Origin: Bacillus sanguinis
GTDB taxonomy: Bacteria > Bacillota > Bacilli > Bacillales > Bacillaceae_G
Reading direction: 5' to 3'
DNA length: 46,089 nt
Assembly: GCF_018332475.1 (NCBI RefSeq)
Contig: NZ_BOQB01000054.1
Location: 1 to 46,089 of the forward strand
Shown here: positions 24,772 through 33,126 of the stretch, piece by piece
Position numbering within the stretch: the stretch's first letter is position 1
How the letters are laid out: every line of letters begins with the position of its first letter
Program-made: the position numbers and the translations under genes
Notes under the pieces: model-generated
Database searches by the model: none
What the model saw: only the letters and a program-made list of their open reading frames with translations
What the model was told of the DNA's origin: nothing

Positions 24772-25611
24772 ATGAGTGCAAAAAAAGAAAGAGTAGATGT
24801 ACTATTAGTAGAACGAGGACTTATAGAAACACGCGAGAAAGCAAAACGCGCCATTATGGCCGGACTTGTATATGCGAATGAGATGAGACTTGATAAGCCA
24901 GGAGAGAAAATCCCACAAGATACAGAGATTACGGTGAAGGGACAAGTGATGCCGTATGTAAGCCGTGGTGGTTATAAACTTGAAAAGGCATTAGAGACAT
25001 TTCATCTTGATTTACAAGATAAAGTTATGATAGATATTGGTTCATCAACTGGTGGCTTTACAGATTGTGCGCTTCAAAATGGTGCGAAATTATCATATGC
25101 ATTAGATGTAGGATACAATCAACTTGCGTGGAAATTGCGTCAAGATGAGCGTGTTGTCGTAATGGAACGAACAAACTTCCGTTATGTAACACCAGCAGAC
25201 TTAGAACGTGGTTTACCGCAATTTGCTAGTATCGATGTTTCATTTATATCATTAAAGCTTATACTGCCGGTTTTAAAAACAATGCTTATGCCTAATGGGG
25301 ATGTAGCAGCGTTAATTAAACCACAGTTTGAAGCTGGAAGAGAACAAGTTGGGAAAAAAGGTATCGTTCGTGATCGAAAAGTACATGAGGCTGTCGTGGA
25401 AATGATTGTCGACTTTGCTGTAAAAGAAGGATACGACGTAGAAGGTTTAACATTCTCACCAATTACGGGCGGGGATGGTAATATTGAATTTTTAATTCAT
25501 CTGAAATGGCATGGTGAACGTGAGAGTGGCGAAAATCATTCTCCAGTTTCTGTTGAGCAAGTAGTTACAGAGGCGCATGATGTCCTAAAACAAAAAGGGA
25601 AAGGGGAATAA
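24772..25611 (+). CDS. tlyA: TlyA-family rRNA 2'-O-methyltransferase
   Basis: The 279-residue protein has an N-terminal S4 RNA-binding domain (about 3-65: RVDVLLVERGLIETREKAKRAIMAGLV) and a FtsJ-like methyltransferase domain (about 80-245) with the SAM motif DIGSSTGGFTDCAL. Mycobacterial TlyA methylates 16S and 23S rRNA; older names call it a hemolysin. It is yqxC in B. subtilis. The methyltransferase catalytic Lys region KPQFEAGR is present. It is translated with dxs. Confidence 0.95.
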   Translation: MSAKKERVDVLLVERGLIETREKAKRAIMAGLVYANEMRLDKPGEKIPQDTEITVKGQVMPYVSRGGYKLEKALETFHLDLQDKVMIDIGSSTGGFTDCALQNGAKLSYALDVGYNQLAWKLRQDERVVVMERTNFRYVTPADLERGLPQFASIDVSFISLKLILPVLKTMLMPNGDVAALIKPQFEAGREQVGKKGIVRDRKVHEAVVEMIVDFAVKEGYDVEGLTFSPITGGDGNIEFLIHLKWHGERESGENHSPVSVEQVVTEAHDVLKQKGKGE

Positions 25612-25617
25612 CATATG

Positions 25618-25647
25618 TTGTTCCTCTTTTTGTTGTAATTGTATAAT
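25618..25647 (+). promoter_or_regulatory. Candidate ahrC promoter
   Basis: TTGTTC (25618-25623) and a consensus TATAAT (25642-25647) are 18 bases apart, with a start about 100 bases upstream of ahrC. No clear arginine operator is visible near it. Confidence 0.5.
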
Positions 25648-25753
25648 GATTGTAAAAACAATTGTGTACAAGTAACGAATTATAAGTTAACATAAATAAG
25701 TGAAGTATACCAATGTTTAAACTATGGTAAGAGATAGTGTGAGGTGCAAATGT

Positions 25754-26203
25754 ATGAATAAAGGTCAGCGCCATATTAAAATCAGGGAAATTATTGCGAA
25801 CAAAGAAATTGAAACACAAGATGAATTAGTTGATATTTTACGTAATGAGGGATTTAATGTAACGCAAGCAACAGTATCGCGCGATATTAAAGAACTACAC
25901 TTAGTGAAAGTGCCATTACATGATGGGCGCTATAAATATAGCTTGCCAGCAGATCAACGATTTAACCCGTTACAAAAATTAAAACGAAATCTAGTGGATT
26001 CATTTGTAAAATTAGACACGGCAGGACATATGCTTGTGCTAAAAACATTGCCTGGTAACGCTCATTCACTTGGGGCACTTATTGATCATTTAGAGTGGGA
26101 TGAGATCATCGGAACCATTTGTGGTGATGATACTTGCTTAATTATTTGCCGTACACCTGAAGATACAGGTGTTGTCTCTGATCGTTTCTTAAATATGCTG
26201 TAA
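25754..26203 (+). CDS. ahrC: Arginine repressor/activator AhrC (ArgR)
   Basis: AhrC senses L-arginine as a hexamer, represses arginine synthesis and activates catabolism. The 149-residue protein has the winged-helix DNA-binding domain (about 1-70: [20 protein letters not shown], with the [14 protein letters not shown] recognition helix), a linker and the C-terminal arginine-binding hexamer domain with [19 protein letters not shown], where the GDDT is the arginine pocket. The ATG at 25754 is chosen because GAGGTG precedes it, and the length equals B. subtilis AhrC. A terminator follows. Confidence 0.97.
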   Translation: MNKGQRHIKIREIIANKEIETQDELVDILRNEGFNVTQATVSRDIKELHLVKVPLHDGRYKYSLPADQRFNPLQKLKRNLVDSFVKLDTAGHMLVLKTLPGNAHSLGALIDHLEWDEIIGTICGDDTCLIICRTPEDTGVVSDRFLNML

Positions 26204-26210
26204 CAAAAAA

Positions 26211-26258
26211 ATCTTGTTTGCTTTCCTCTGTAAAGTGGAAAGTGAACAGGATATTTTT
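26211..26258 (+). terminator. ahrC terminator
   Basis: ATCTTGTTTGCTTTCC and GGAAAGTGAACAGGAT form a long stem with G-U pairs and a small internal loop, followed by ATTTTTAT. A run of seven A just before it may let it work in both directions. Confidence 0.75.
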
Positions 26259-26470
26259 ATTGGTTAAAAACGTGAATTTTTAATTGTAATATAATATTTT
26301 TTTTGAATAAAATTAGAAAATAGGTGGATTGACCCGTAAAACAAATGTTTGGTACAATGGAGCGGTTAGAAAAGTAATTTTTACATACAAACATATAGTA
26401 TGACTATTTGAATAAAGAACTGAGAAAAGCCCTTAATAGGGGATTAGTTTATAACGAGGTGAATGGGGCA

Positions 26471-28210
26471 TTGTTATCGGAATTATCGATTAGAAACTTT
26501 GCTATTATTGAGGCATTAAATATTTCTTTTCAAAAAGGGTTAACGGTTTTAAGTGGTGAAACAGGAGCCGGAAAATCGATTATTATTGATGCGATTAGTC
26601 TACTTGTAGGTGGCCGTGGTTCAGCGGAATTTGTTCGATATGGAACAGAAAAAGCTGAGATAGAAGGGCTATTTTATGTAGAAGATGATAAGCATCCATG
26701 TATTGAAAAGGCAGAAGAGTTGGATATAGAAATAGAAGACGGCATGATTATTTTGAAGCGTGATATCGCTGCAAACGGAAAAAGTGTATGTCGTGTAAAT
26801 GGGAAACTGGTTACCCTTAGTATATTAAAGGAAATTGGAAAAACGCTTGTTGATATTCATGGGCAGCACGAAACACAAGATCTAATGAATGAAGAGCGTC
26901 ATTTATTTATGCTTGATCATTTTGATGGAGAGCGTATTGTTAAACAATTGGGTATATACCAAAACGTATACGCTGACTATGAGAAGTTAAAGAAACAGTT
27001 AAAATCGTTAAGTGAAAATGAACAACAAATGGCGCATCGCTTAGATTTAATTCAATTCCAGCATGAAGAAATCCGTAAGGCGGATTTAAAGATGGATGAA
27101 GAAAATGAATTAACTGAAGAACGATTGCAAATTTCTAATTTCGAAAAAATTTACAAAGCACTAGGCGATGCATATCGCTCGTTAAGCGCTGATGGACAAG
27201 GATTAGATAATATACGAAGCGCAATGGGACAAATGGAGAGTATCACACATTTAGATGAAATGTATCAAGAAAATCATGATTCAATTGCAAATAGCTATTA
27301 CTTATTAGAAGAAGTCGCGTATCAGCTAAGAGAAAAGCTTGATATGATGGAATATGATCCGAATCGTTTAGATGAAATTGAAACGCGTTTAAATGAAATT
27401 CGTATGCTAAAGAGAAAATATGGAAATACTGTAGAAGAGATTTTAGCGTATGCTGATAAAATTGAACAAGAAATTTTTACGATTGAAAATAAAGACGTTC
27501 ATATTGAAACGACGAAGAAGCAGTTAAAGGAATTAGAAAGTGTTATTCTGAAAGAAGCAACGTTGTTAAGTAATATGCGTCATGAGCTTGCAGAGCATCT
27601 TACAAATGCCATTCATCAGGAATTAAAAGAATTATATATGGAAAAAACAAAATTTGAAGTGAGAATCATGAAGCGAGAAGGAAATGCTGAAGAGCCTCTT
27701 GTGGAGGGAGCACCGGTAAGGCTGACGGCGGATGGATACGATCATGTGGAATTTTATATTTCAACAAATCCAGGTGAGCCGCTAAAACCACTTTCAAAGG
27801 TCGCTTCTGGCGGAGAGTTATCTCGTATTATTTTAGCTTTAAAAAGCATTTTTTCTAAGCATCAAGGTGTTGCATCAGTTATTTTTGATGAGGTGGATAC
27901 TGGTGTAAGTGGTCGAGTTGCACAGGCTATTGCGGAAAAAATTTATCGAGTATCAGTAAACTCACAAGTACTTTGTATTACGCACTTACCTCAAGTCGCT
28001 TCAATGGCAGATTCGCATTTATTTATTCGAAAACAAGTCGCGAATGATCGAACGATTACATCAGTTACCGTTTTAACTATGGAGGATAAAGTAACAGAAA
28101 TAGCTCGAATGATTTCTGGTGTAGAAATTACAGATTTAACGACAGAACATGCGAAAGAATTACTTACACAAGCGCATCATTTTAAACAGACAGCAGAGGC
28201 TATCCAGTAA
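26471..28210 (+). CDS. recN: DNA repair protein RecN
   Basis: RecN is an SMC-like ATPase that gathers broken DNA ends in recombinational repair. The 579-residue protein has an N-terminal Walker A GETGAGKS (about 31-38), a long coiled coil (about 160-370), and a C-terminal head with the signature KVASGGELSRIILALK and Walker B SVIFDEVDTGVSG. The start is TTG 26471, 9 bases after GAGGTG; it gives MLSELSIRNFAIIEALN, the family N-terminus. An in-frame TTG at 26408 would add a nonconserved 21 residues. The stop codon sits in the loop of its own terminator. Confidence 0.94.
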   Translation: MLSELSIRNFAIIEALNISFQKGLTVLSGETGAGKSIIIDAISLLVGGRGSAEFVRYGTEKAEIEGLFYVEDDKHPCIEKAEELDIEIEDGMIILKRDIAANGKSVCRVNGKLVTLSILKEIGKTLVDIHGQHETQDLMNEERHLFMLDHFDGERIVKQLGIYQNVYADYEKLKKQLKSLSENEQQMAHRLDLIQFQHEEIRKADLKMDEENELTEERLQISNFEKIYKALGDAYRSLSADGQGLDNIRSAMGQMESITHLDEMYQENHDSIANSYYLLEEVAYQLREKLDMMEYDPNRLDEIETRLNEIRMLKRKYGNTVEEILAYADKIEQEIFTIENKDVHIETTKKQLKELESVILKEATLLSNMRHELAEHLTNAIHQELKELYMEKTKFEVRIMKREGNAEEPLVEGAPVRLTADGYDHVEFYISTNPGEPLKPLSKVASGGELSRIILALKSIFSKHQGVASVIFDEVDTGVSGRVAQAIAEKIYRVSVNSQVLCITHLPQVASMADSHLFIRKQVANDRTITSVTVLTMEDKVTEIARMISGVEITDLTTEHAKELLTQAHHFKQTAEAIQ

Positions 28211-28226
28211 TGGATAGCTTTTTTTC
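28199..28226 (+). terminator. recN terminator with the stop codon in its loop
   Basis: GCTATCCA (28199-28206), the loop GTAA (28207-28210, containing the TAA stop codon) and TGGATAGC (28211-28218), then eight T. The gene's last codons form the left arm. Confidence 0.9.
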
Positions 28227-28328
28227 TCAAATGAGGATTTCTTAATTCTTCCGGTTATAAATAAAGCACTGCAAGGAGAGATTAAAAAGTGAAGCCAAGA
28301 GGCTGAATGTGGGGTAGGAGCGAGGAGA

Positions 28329-29627
28329 GTGAACAAATTGAAATTAGAAAGATTTCGCAAAATAATAGGTATTTGTCTCCTTGTTTCTTTAGTTTTTATA
28401 GGGTGTTTTAAACCGCTTCGGACGTTTATTTCATCCCCGAAGCAACTTGTTGTCTTTGAAGGGCAACAATCAGAAATAGCTTCATTACCAGTTTTTAAAG
28501 CTTCATCTACAGATCGTCATGTGTTTACAGTAAGTTCAAATGAACAAAAACAAGGACTTATGGTAAATTCTCATCAAAATGGTGAAGCAGATATGGTGTT
28601 TCAACTTGCTGGTTTTCCAGTGAAAAAAGTAAATGTGAAAGTATTGAAAGATTTTAAAGTTATTCCAGGTGGACAATCAATTGGTGTAAAGTTAAACACA
28701 AAAGGGGTACTTGTTGTAGGCCATCATTTAATTCAAACTGAAAAAGGGAAAGTATCTCCTGGTGAAACAGCGGGTGTGCAAATTGGAGATATGATTACTG
28801 AAATTAATGGTAAAACAATTGAAAGAATGAGTGATGTAGCACCATTTATTCATAATAGTGGTGAAACAGGTGAACCGCTTAATCTTGTTTTGTTAAGAGA
28901 TGGAAAGCATATCCGCACGAAGTTAACACCACAAAAAGACAGTGGAGAATCGTCTTATCGCATTGGTTTATATATTCGTGATTCGGCAGCTGGAATCGGA
29001 ACAATGACATTTGTTCATCCTAATTCTATGAAATATGGGGCACTTGGTCATGTTATTTCTGATAACGATACGAAAAAGCCCATTCAAGTCGAAGATGGAC
29101 AAATTATGCGTTCGACAGTTACATCAATTGAAAGAGGTAGTCATGGGAATCCAGGAGAGAAATTAGCGAGGTTCTCACCAGATCGTGAAGTGATTGGTAA
29201 TATTACAATAAATAGTCCATTTGGTATATTCGGGAAATTGAATACGAATATACCAAATGGCGTAATGGATAAAGCAATGCCTATTGCACTATCTCATCAA
29301 GTTAAAGAGGGGCCGGCAAAAATATTAACAGTTATTGATAAAGATAAAGTGGAATCGTTTGATATTGAAGTTGTTAGTACAGTACCGCAAAAATTCCCGG
29401 CTACAAAAGGTATGGTAATAAAAGTAACAGACAAACGTTTATTAGCGAAAACGGGTGGTATCGTACAAGGTATGAGCGGAAGTCCAATTGTACAAAATGG
29501 GAAAGTAATTGGTGCTGTTACACATGTATTTGTAAATGATCCAACTTCAGGATATGGTGTTCATATTGAATGGATGTTACATGAGGCTGGAATTAACATT
29601 TATGAACAAGAAAGAAAGGCGAGCTAA
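28329..29627 (+). CDS. spoIVB: SpoIVB serine peptidase
   Basis: SpoIVB is made in the forespore, crosses its membrane and cleaves SpoIVFA to switch on sigma-K in the mother cell. The 432-residue protein has an N-terminal signal/anchor helix (about 12-32), a PDZ domain (about 110-195: GVLVVGH to [12 protein letters not shown]), and the SA-clan peptidase domain with His ([11 protein letters not shown], about 240) and Ser385 in GMSGSP. The start is not certain: GTG 28329 has AGGAG 8 bases upstream, and TTG 28338 has AGGAG 10 bases upstream. I annotate the former. A strong terminator covers the stop codon. Confidence 0.95.
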   Translation: MNKLKLERFRKIIGICLLVSLVFIGCFKPLRTFISSPKQLVVFEGQQSEIASLPVFKASSTDRHVFTVSSNEQKQGLMVNSHQNGEADMVFQLAGFPVKKVNVKVLKDFKVIPGGQSIGVKLNTKGVLVVGHHLIQTEKGKVSPGETAGVQIGDMITEINGKTIERMSDVAPFIHNSGETGEPLNLVLLRDGKHIRTKLTPQKDSGESSYRIGLYIRDSAAGIGTMTFVHPNSMKYGALGHVISDNDTKKPIQVEDGQIMRSTVTSIERGSHGNPGEKLARFSPDREVIGNITINSPFGIFGKLNTNIPNGVMDKAMPIALSHQVKEGPAKILTVIDKDKVESFDIEVVSTVPQKFPATKGMVIKVTDKRLLAKTGGIVQGMSGSPIVQNGKVIGAVTHVFVNDPTSGYGVHIEWMLHEAGINIYEQERKAS

Positions 29628-29652
29628 TTAATAATTAGCTCGCTTTTCTTTT
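29619..29652 (+). terminator. spoIVB terminator
   Basis: GCGAGCTAATT (29619-29629) and AATTAGCTCGC (29633-29643) are perfect complements around AAT, followed by TTTTCTTTT. The TAA stop codon is in the left arm. Confidence 0.92.
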
Positions 29653-29841
29653 GAAAAATTCGTTGAAATTGTGTAAAAGCTCCGCAAGAGATGTTTTTTG
29701 TTGTAAAATAAAAGAAAAGGGTTGAACGTTTCGTTGTATTTCTATGATGGAATGTGTTGCGAAAGGGAATAAATGAACGATAAACATATTTTTTTGTGAT
29801 TTTATCGGAAAGTAACAAACTTTAAAAGGGAATTTTCACAC

Positions 29842-29856
29842 AATTGTCGAACAATT
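29842..29856. promoter_or_regulatory. Candidate 0A box in the spo0A promoter region
   Basis: AATTGTCGAACAATT is a palindrome (AATTGT, CGA, ACAATT) that contains TGTCGAA, the core of the Spo0A binding site. It is 58 bases upstream of the GTG start, so Spo0A could act on its own gene, as it does in B. subtilis. A preceding AGGGAATTT and the CGAACAATT itself loosely resemble a sigma-H promoter. Confidence 0.55.
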
Positions 29857-29914
29857 CATGTAGCCTAGAAGGATACACATGTCGGAGAATCGATTCGGTA
29901 AGGGAGGAAAAGCT

Positions 29915-30709
29915 GTGGAGAAAATTAAAGTATGTCTTGTGGATGATAATAAAGAATTAGTATCAATGCTAGAGAGTTATGTAGCTGCTCAAGATGATAT
30001 GGAAATAATCGGTACTGCTTATAATGGTCAAGAGTGTTTAAATTTATTAAAAGATAAGCAGCCTGATGTACTCGTATTAGATATTATTATGCCACATTTA
30101 GATGGTTTAGCTGTACTAGAGAAAATGCGACATATTGAAAGGTTAAGACAGCCTAGCGTAATTATGTTGACAGCATTTGGACAAGAAGATGTGACGAAAA
30201 AAGCAGTTGACTTAGGTGCTTCATATTTCATATTAAAACCATTTGATATGGAGAATTTAACGAGCCATATTCGTCAAGTAAGCGGTAAAGCGAACGCTAC
30301 TATTAAACGTCCACTTCCATCTTTCCGTTCAGCAACGACAATAGATGGAAAGCCGAAAAACTTAGATGCGAGCATTACGAGTATCATTCATGAAATTGGT
30401 GTACCTGCTCATATTAAAGGATATATGTACTTAAGGGAAGCAATCTCTATGGTGTATAATGATATTGAATTACTTGGATCTATTACGAAAGTATTGTATC
30501 CAGATATTGCAAAGAAATATAATACAACAGCAAGCCGCGTTGAGCGTGCAATCCGTCACGCAATTGAAGTAGCGTGGAGTCGTGGGAATATCGATTCTAT
30601 TTCGTCCTTATTCGGTTATACAGTATCCATGTCAAAAGCAAAACCTACGAATTCTGAGTTTATCGCAATGGTTGCGGATAAGCTGAGACTTGAACATAAG
30701 GCTAGTTGA
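29915..30709 (+). CDS. spo0A: Sporulation master regulator Spo0A
   Basis: Spo0A is the phosphorelay response regulator that commits the cell to sporulation. The 264-residue protein has a receiver domain with Asp10/Asp11, the phosphoryl acceptor Asp56 and Lys108, a Pro/Ser/Arg/Thr-rich linker (about 120-150), and the C-terminal DNA-binding domain that is nearly identical to B. subtilis ([21 protein letters not shown] to LRLEHKAS). The GTG at 29915, 7 bases after GGGAGG, is chosen because the family starts MEKIKVC and the B. subtilis gene also uses GTG. An in-frame ATG at 29879 with AGAAGGA upstream would add 12 residues and could be used too. Confidence 0.97.
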   Translation: MEKIKVCLVDDNKELVSMLESYVAAQDDMEIIGTAYNGQECLNLLKDKQPDVLVLDIIMPHLDGLAVLEKMRHIERLRQPSVIMLTAFGQEDVTKKAVDLGASYFILKPFDMENLTSHIRQVSGKANATIKRPLPSFRSATTIDGKPKNLDASITSIIHEIGVPAHIKGYMYLREAISMVYNDIELLGSITKVLYPDIAKKYNTTASRVERAIRHAIEVAWSRGNIDSISSLFGYTVSMSKAKPTNSEFIAMVADKLRLEHKAS

Positions 30710-30812
30710 GAATAGGCGTATCAAGATGTTAAGTGTATTTTATAACAAAATTTAAAAACCAGCGAATTACGTATGTAGACAATAAAGTACATAGGTAATT
30801 GGCGGTTAATTT

Positions 30813-30869
30813 AAAAACCTTCTATTTTATTGGATTGAAATTATAATTCCAATAGCTAGGAGGTTTTTT
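30813..30869 (+). terminator. Probable terminator after spo0A
   Basis: AAAACCTTCTA pairs with TAGGAGGTTTT with one mismatch, enclosing an inner ATTGGA/TTCCAAT stem, followed by TTTTTTG. The downstream arm also supplies AGGAGG to the remnant at 30875. Confidence 0.6.
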
Positions 30870-30874
30870 GTCGT

Positions 30875-31010
30875 ATGAATAACTTTCAGATGAATGTTGA
30901 AAACTTTTTGCTTCATTGTGATGCAAAGTATTTAAAGTGATGGAACATATGTTGAACCGTATATTCGAAGTAATCCTGATGTAGACGCTAGTAATAATTT
31001 AAGACGTTGA
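30875..31010 (+). pseudogene. Frameshifted small gene remnant
   Basis: ATG 30875 follows AGGAGG by 11 bases and opens a short frame ending LLHCDAKYLK at a TGA. Shifting by one base restores the frame DGTYVEPYIRSNPD, which then runs 9 more codons to the TGA at 31008. Removing one A, or adding two, in the AAA before GTGATGG would join the two. The phrase DGTYVxPYxRSNPD is typical of the C-terminal repeats of B. cereus group proteins carrying motifs such as GYYRKDGTYVxPHxRSxPD. The rest of such a protein is not visible, so this is a truncated leftover. Confidence 0.65.
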
Positions 31011-31215
31011 TTGGTTATAAATTAAAAGATAATTGAGTTAGAATCCATTGGTCTTTTTATTTCCTTTAATTTAAGGATTTTGAAGGAATAACATATTTTT
31101 ATTGAAAAATGCAGTGAAAATAAGGATATGTACAGAAAATACGTGGGTTTGACATCATAATCTCTATAACGTATCATTGATTGGGAAAAGTTAAGAGATA
31201 TAGGAGAATGGATGA

Positions 31216-32742
31216 ATGACTTTTAAAAAAATAGTGAATCGAGCTTACCCAATCATTGTTATGACGGTGTTTTTATCTATATTTTCAATGATAGTAAGTA
31301 AATTTTTTATCCCGAAAACAATTTTGATGAGTGGTGAATTTCCTTATCCGACTGAGGAGTATACTCCCAAAAAGGTCGGTGCTGTTATAGCGGCGACGTT
31401 GCTTTTATTTGCGCTCTTCTTTATGTATTATAAATGGGTTATTAATAAAATGAGAAGAACGTACACAAATATTATGATTGCTTTAGGTATCGTAATCATT
31501 TTGACGATGGAAATAATGATTACTTCCATAGCATTTAACCCTATTGTAGGAGATTATGCCATCCTTAAAGAAGGGATTGTCTCTGTATTTAAGGGAGATA
31601 ATCATTTTTTAGAAATGGGACAACTTCTATTTTATCCATATAATACACATATTGTATTATTAGGAGGATATTTTGCTAAATTGGTAGGAAGCGTAGATGT
31701 AGCGATAAAAATATTACCAATAGTATGTATAACAGGTAGTATCATTTTAAATGTATTGATTGTAAAGAAAATTACAAACTTTAAAGTTGCTCACATATCG
31801 ATTGTGTTATCTGTGTTAAATATTTTTATATATTGGCAGGCACCAGTTTTTTATACGCATACGTTAGTAATATTGTTTATTTCAGCAACGATGTATACAT
31901 ATTTATGTTTGAAAACGGCGAAAACAAAAAGAATGAAGATTATTTTATGGATTTTATTGGGAGTATTTGCAGCTTGTACTTATATTATAAGACCGACAGC
32001 ATTGGCGGTAGCTTTAGCGATTTTAATTGAAAATATTTTAAAGTTTCGTAAGGAGTATTCTGTAAAAGTATTAAGTAGTGTTTTATTTTGTTTAATCCTT
32101 ATTGTAAGTTTTAAAGGTATAACGACAAAGTTAAATCTCAGCACCGATAATGAAATTGAAAAAATTCCATATACCCATTGGGTGCAAATGGGTTTGAATA
32201 AAGATACGTATGGTGTTTGGAATCAGGCGGATACAGATTATATTAATGATGAAAACATAAAAAATACAAAGGATTTGGATGAACATAATAAAAAAGTTAT
32301 AGTTCAGCGTTTTAATGAACTTGGCGTAATGGGTTATGTACGGCATTTAAATGAAAAAATAACTAGAGAATGGGTATCGAGCCAGTTCTCTATGTATCGT
32401 ATTGGAGAATGGTTTGAGCAGAAGAACGACACAATAACTAATTACGTATCGAACTATAGTACAACGAATTATAAAATCGTTACTGTATATTCGTATGTTA
32501 TCAAATTATTTGTTTATGTAGCTGTTCTGGCGGCTGTTATACTTTATAAAAAGAAAGATGAAAATGAATCGGAAGTTATACGTATTGCGATGATTAGTAC
32601 GCTAGGAGTGTTTACTTTCTTATTACTATGGGAAACAGCTCCTCATTATACTTATGAGGCATTTGCATTTATGAATATTCCAGCTTCTTTAGGATTATAT
32701 AAATTGTTTATGATTTTTAACAAAGAAAAGAAAAATGCATAA
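31216..32742 (+). CDS. Polytopic membrane protein, GT-C (PMT-like) glycosyltransferase candidate
   Basis: The 508-residue protein has about 11 membrane helices. The first segments are near residues 12-30 and 51-70. A polar loop after the third helix contains IAFNPIVGDYAILKEGI, with the Asp in the position of the conserved acidic residue of GT-C (PMT_2-type) glycosyltransferases, which transfer sugars from polyprenyl phosphates. A long extracytoplasmic loop (about 310-410) is rich in Trp, Asn and charged residues. That combination suggests an envelope polysaccharide or teichoic-acid-modifying enzyme, but substrate is unknown. It has no gene partners: the neighbours are spo0A and a 48-codon gene. 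Its sequence is more AT-rich than the core genes around it. AGGAG precedes the start. It may have been acquired. Confidence 0.75.
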   Translation: MTFKKIVNRAYPIIVMTVFLSIFSMIVSKFFIPKTILMSGEFPYPTEEYTPKKVGAVIAATLLLFALFFMYYKWVINKMRRTYTNIMIALGIVIILTMEIMITSIAFNPIVGDYAILKEGIVSVFKGDNHFLEMGQLLFYPYNTHIVLLGGYFAKLVGSVDVAIKILPIVCITGSIILNVLIVKKITNFKVAHISIVLSVLNIFIYWQAPVFYTHTLVILFISATMYTYLCLKTAKTKRMKIILWILLGVFAACTYIIRPTALAVALAILIENILKFRKEYSVKVLSSVLFCLILIVSFKGITTKLNLSTDNEIEKIPYTHWVQMGLNKDTYGVWNQADTDYINDENIKNTKDLDEHNKKVIVQRFNELGVMGYVRHLNEKITREWVSSQFSMYRIGEWFEQKNDTITNYVSNYSTTNYKIVTVYSYVIKLFVYVAVLAAVILYKKKDENESEVIRIAMISTLGVFTFLLLWETAPHYTYEAFAFMNIPASLGLYKLFMIFNKEKKNA

Positions 32743-32768
32743 TTTGAGTAATTGAAACGAGTAGTAAG

Positions 32769-32801
32769 AACCCCCTCTTTTATTAAAAGAGGGGGTTTCA
32801 T
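32769..32801 (+). terminator. Terminator after the membrane glycosyltransferase candidate
   Basis: AACCCCCTCTTTT (32769-32781) pairs perfectly with AAAAGAGGGGGTT (32785-32797) around ATT, followed by a short T-rich tail. Confidence 0.9.
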
Positions 32802-32865
32802 TTATAGTCAATTAAATATTTGAAAAAAAGATTAAATGGAATTATAGTATATCCGTTAAGGGATT

Positions 32866-32893
32866 TTAGCAGGGAAGTTATCCGTGATATAAT
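32866..32893 (+). promoter_or_regulatory. Possible promoter reading over the YycC-like gene
   Basis: TTAGCA (32866-32871) and TATAAT (32888-32893) are 16 bases apart on the plus strand. A transcript from here would run antisense through the small gene at 32930-33076 and into yqiK. It may simply be chance AT-rich sequence. Confidence 0.3.
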
Positions 32894-32900
32894 AGAAAAT

Positions 32901-32926
32901 AATAAAAAGCCCTGTAAAACAGGACT
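32901..32926 (-). terminator. Terminator of the YycC-like gene
   Basis: AGCCCTG (32908-32914) and CAGGACT (32920-32926) pair with one G-U. On the minus strand it ends in TTTTTATT. Confidence 0.8.
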
Positions 32927-32929
32927 GTA

Positions 32930-33076
32930 TTATTCTTCATCTTTATTTTGTTTTTCTAATTCAACTAACTTTTGAATTAAAATGTGCTGCGGCATATGCA
33001 TAAGCTGTTCGAGCGGAACACCTAATGCTTTTGATAGGCGGACTGCAGTGTCTGGAGAAATTTGTAATGGTCTCAT
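32930..33076 (-). CDS. YycC-like 48-residue protein
   Basis: This short gene starts at the ATG ending at 33076, with AGGAGGT about 7 bases upstream, and encodes MRPLQISPDTAVRLSKALG, then VPLEQLMHMPQHILIQKL and an acidic/Lys tail. It resembles the small Bacillus YycC protein (about 46 residues, MRPLQIS and MPQHIL motifs) closely enough that I call it YycC-like. In B. subtilis yycC lies elsewhere on the chromosome. Function is unknown; the helical, Leu-rich pattern suggests a protein-binding adapter. It has its own terminator and faces yqiK divergently. Confidence 0.85.
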   Translation of the reverse strand: MRPLQISPDTAVRLSKALGVPLEQLMHMPQHILIQKLVELEKQNKDEE

Positions 33077-33126
33077 AGAAGTACCTCCTTTTTCGTATAG
33101 TATAGCATAAGATTGGGGGAGTGAGG

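Larger units (their letters stand above)
30710..31215. other. Region between spo0A and the membrane glycosyltransferase-like gene
   Basis: These 506 bases contain a hairpin terminator (30813-30869), a degraded small gene (30875-31010) and AT-rich sequence that presumably holds the promoter for the gene at 31216. Nothing else is evident. Confidence 0.5.
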
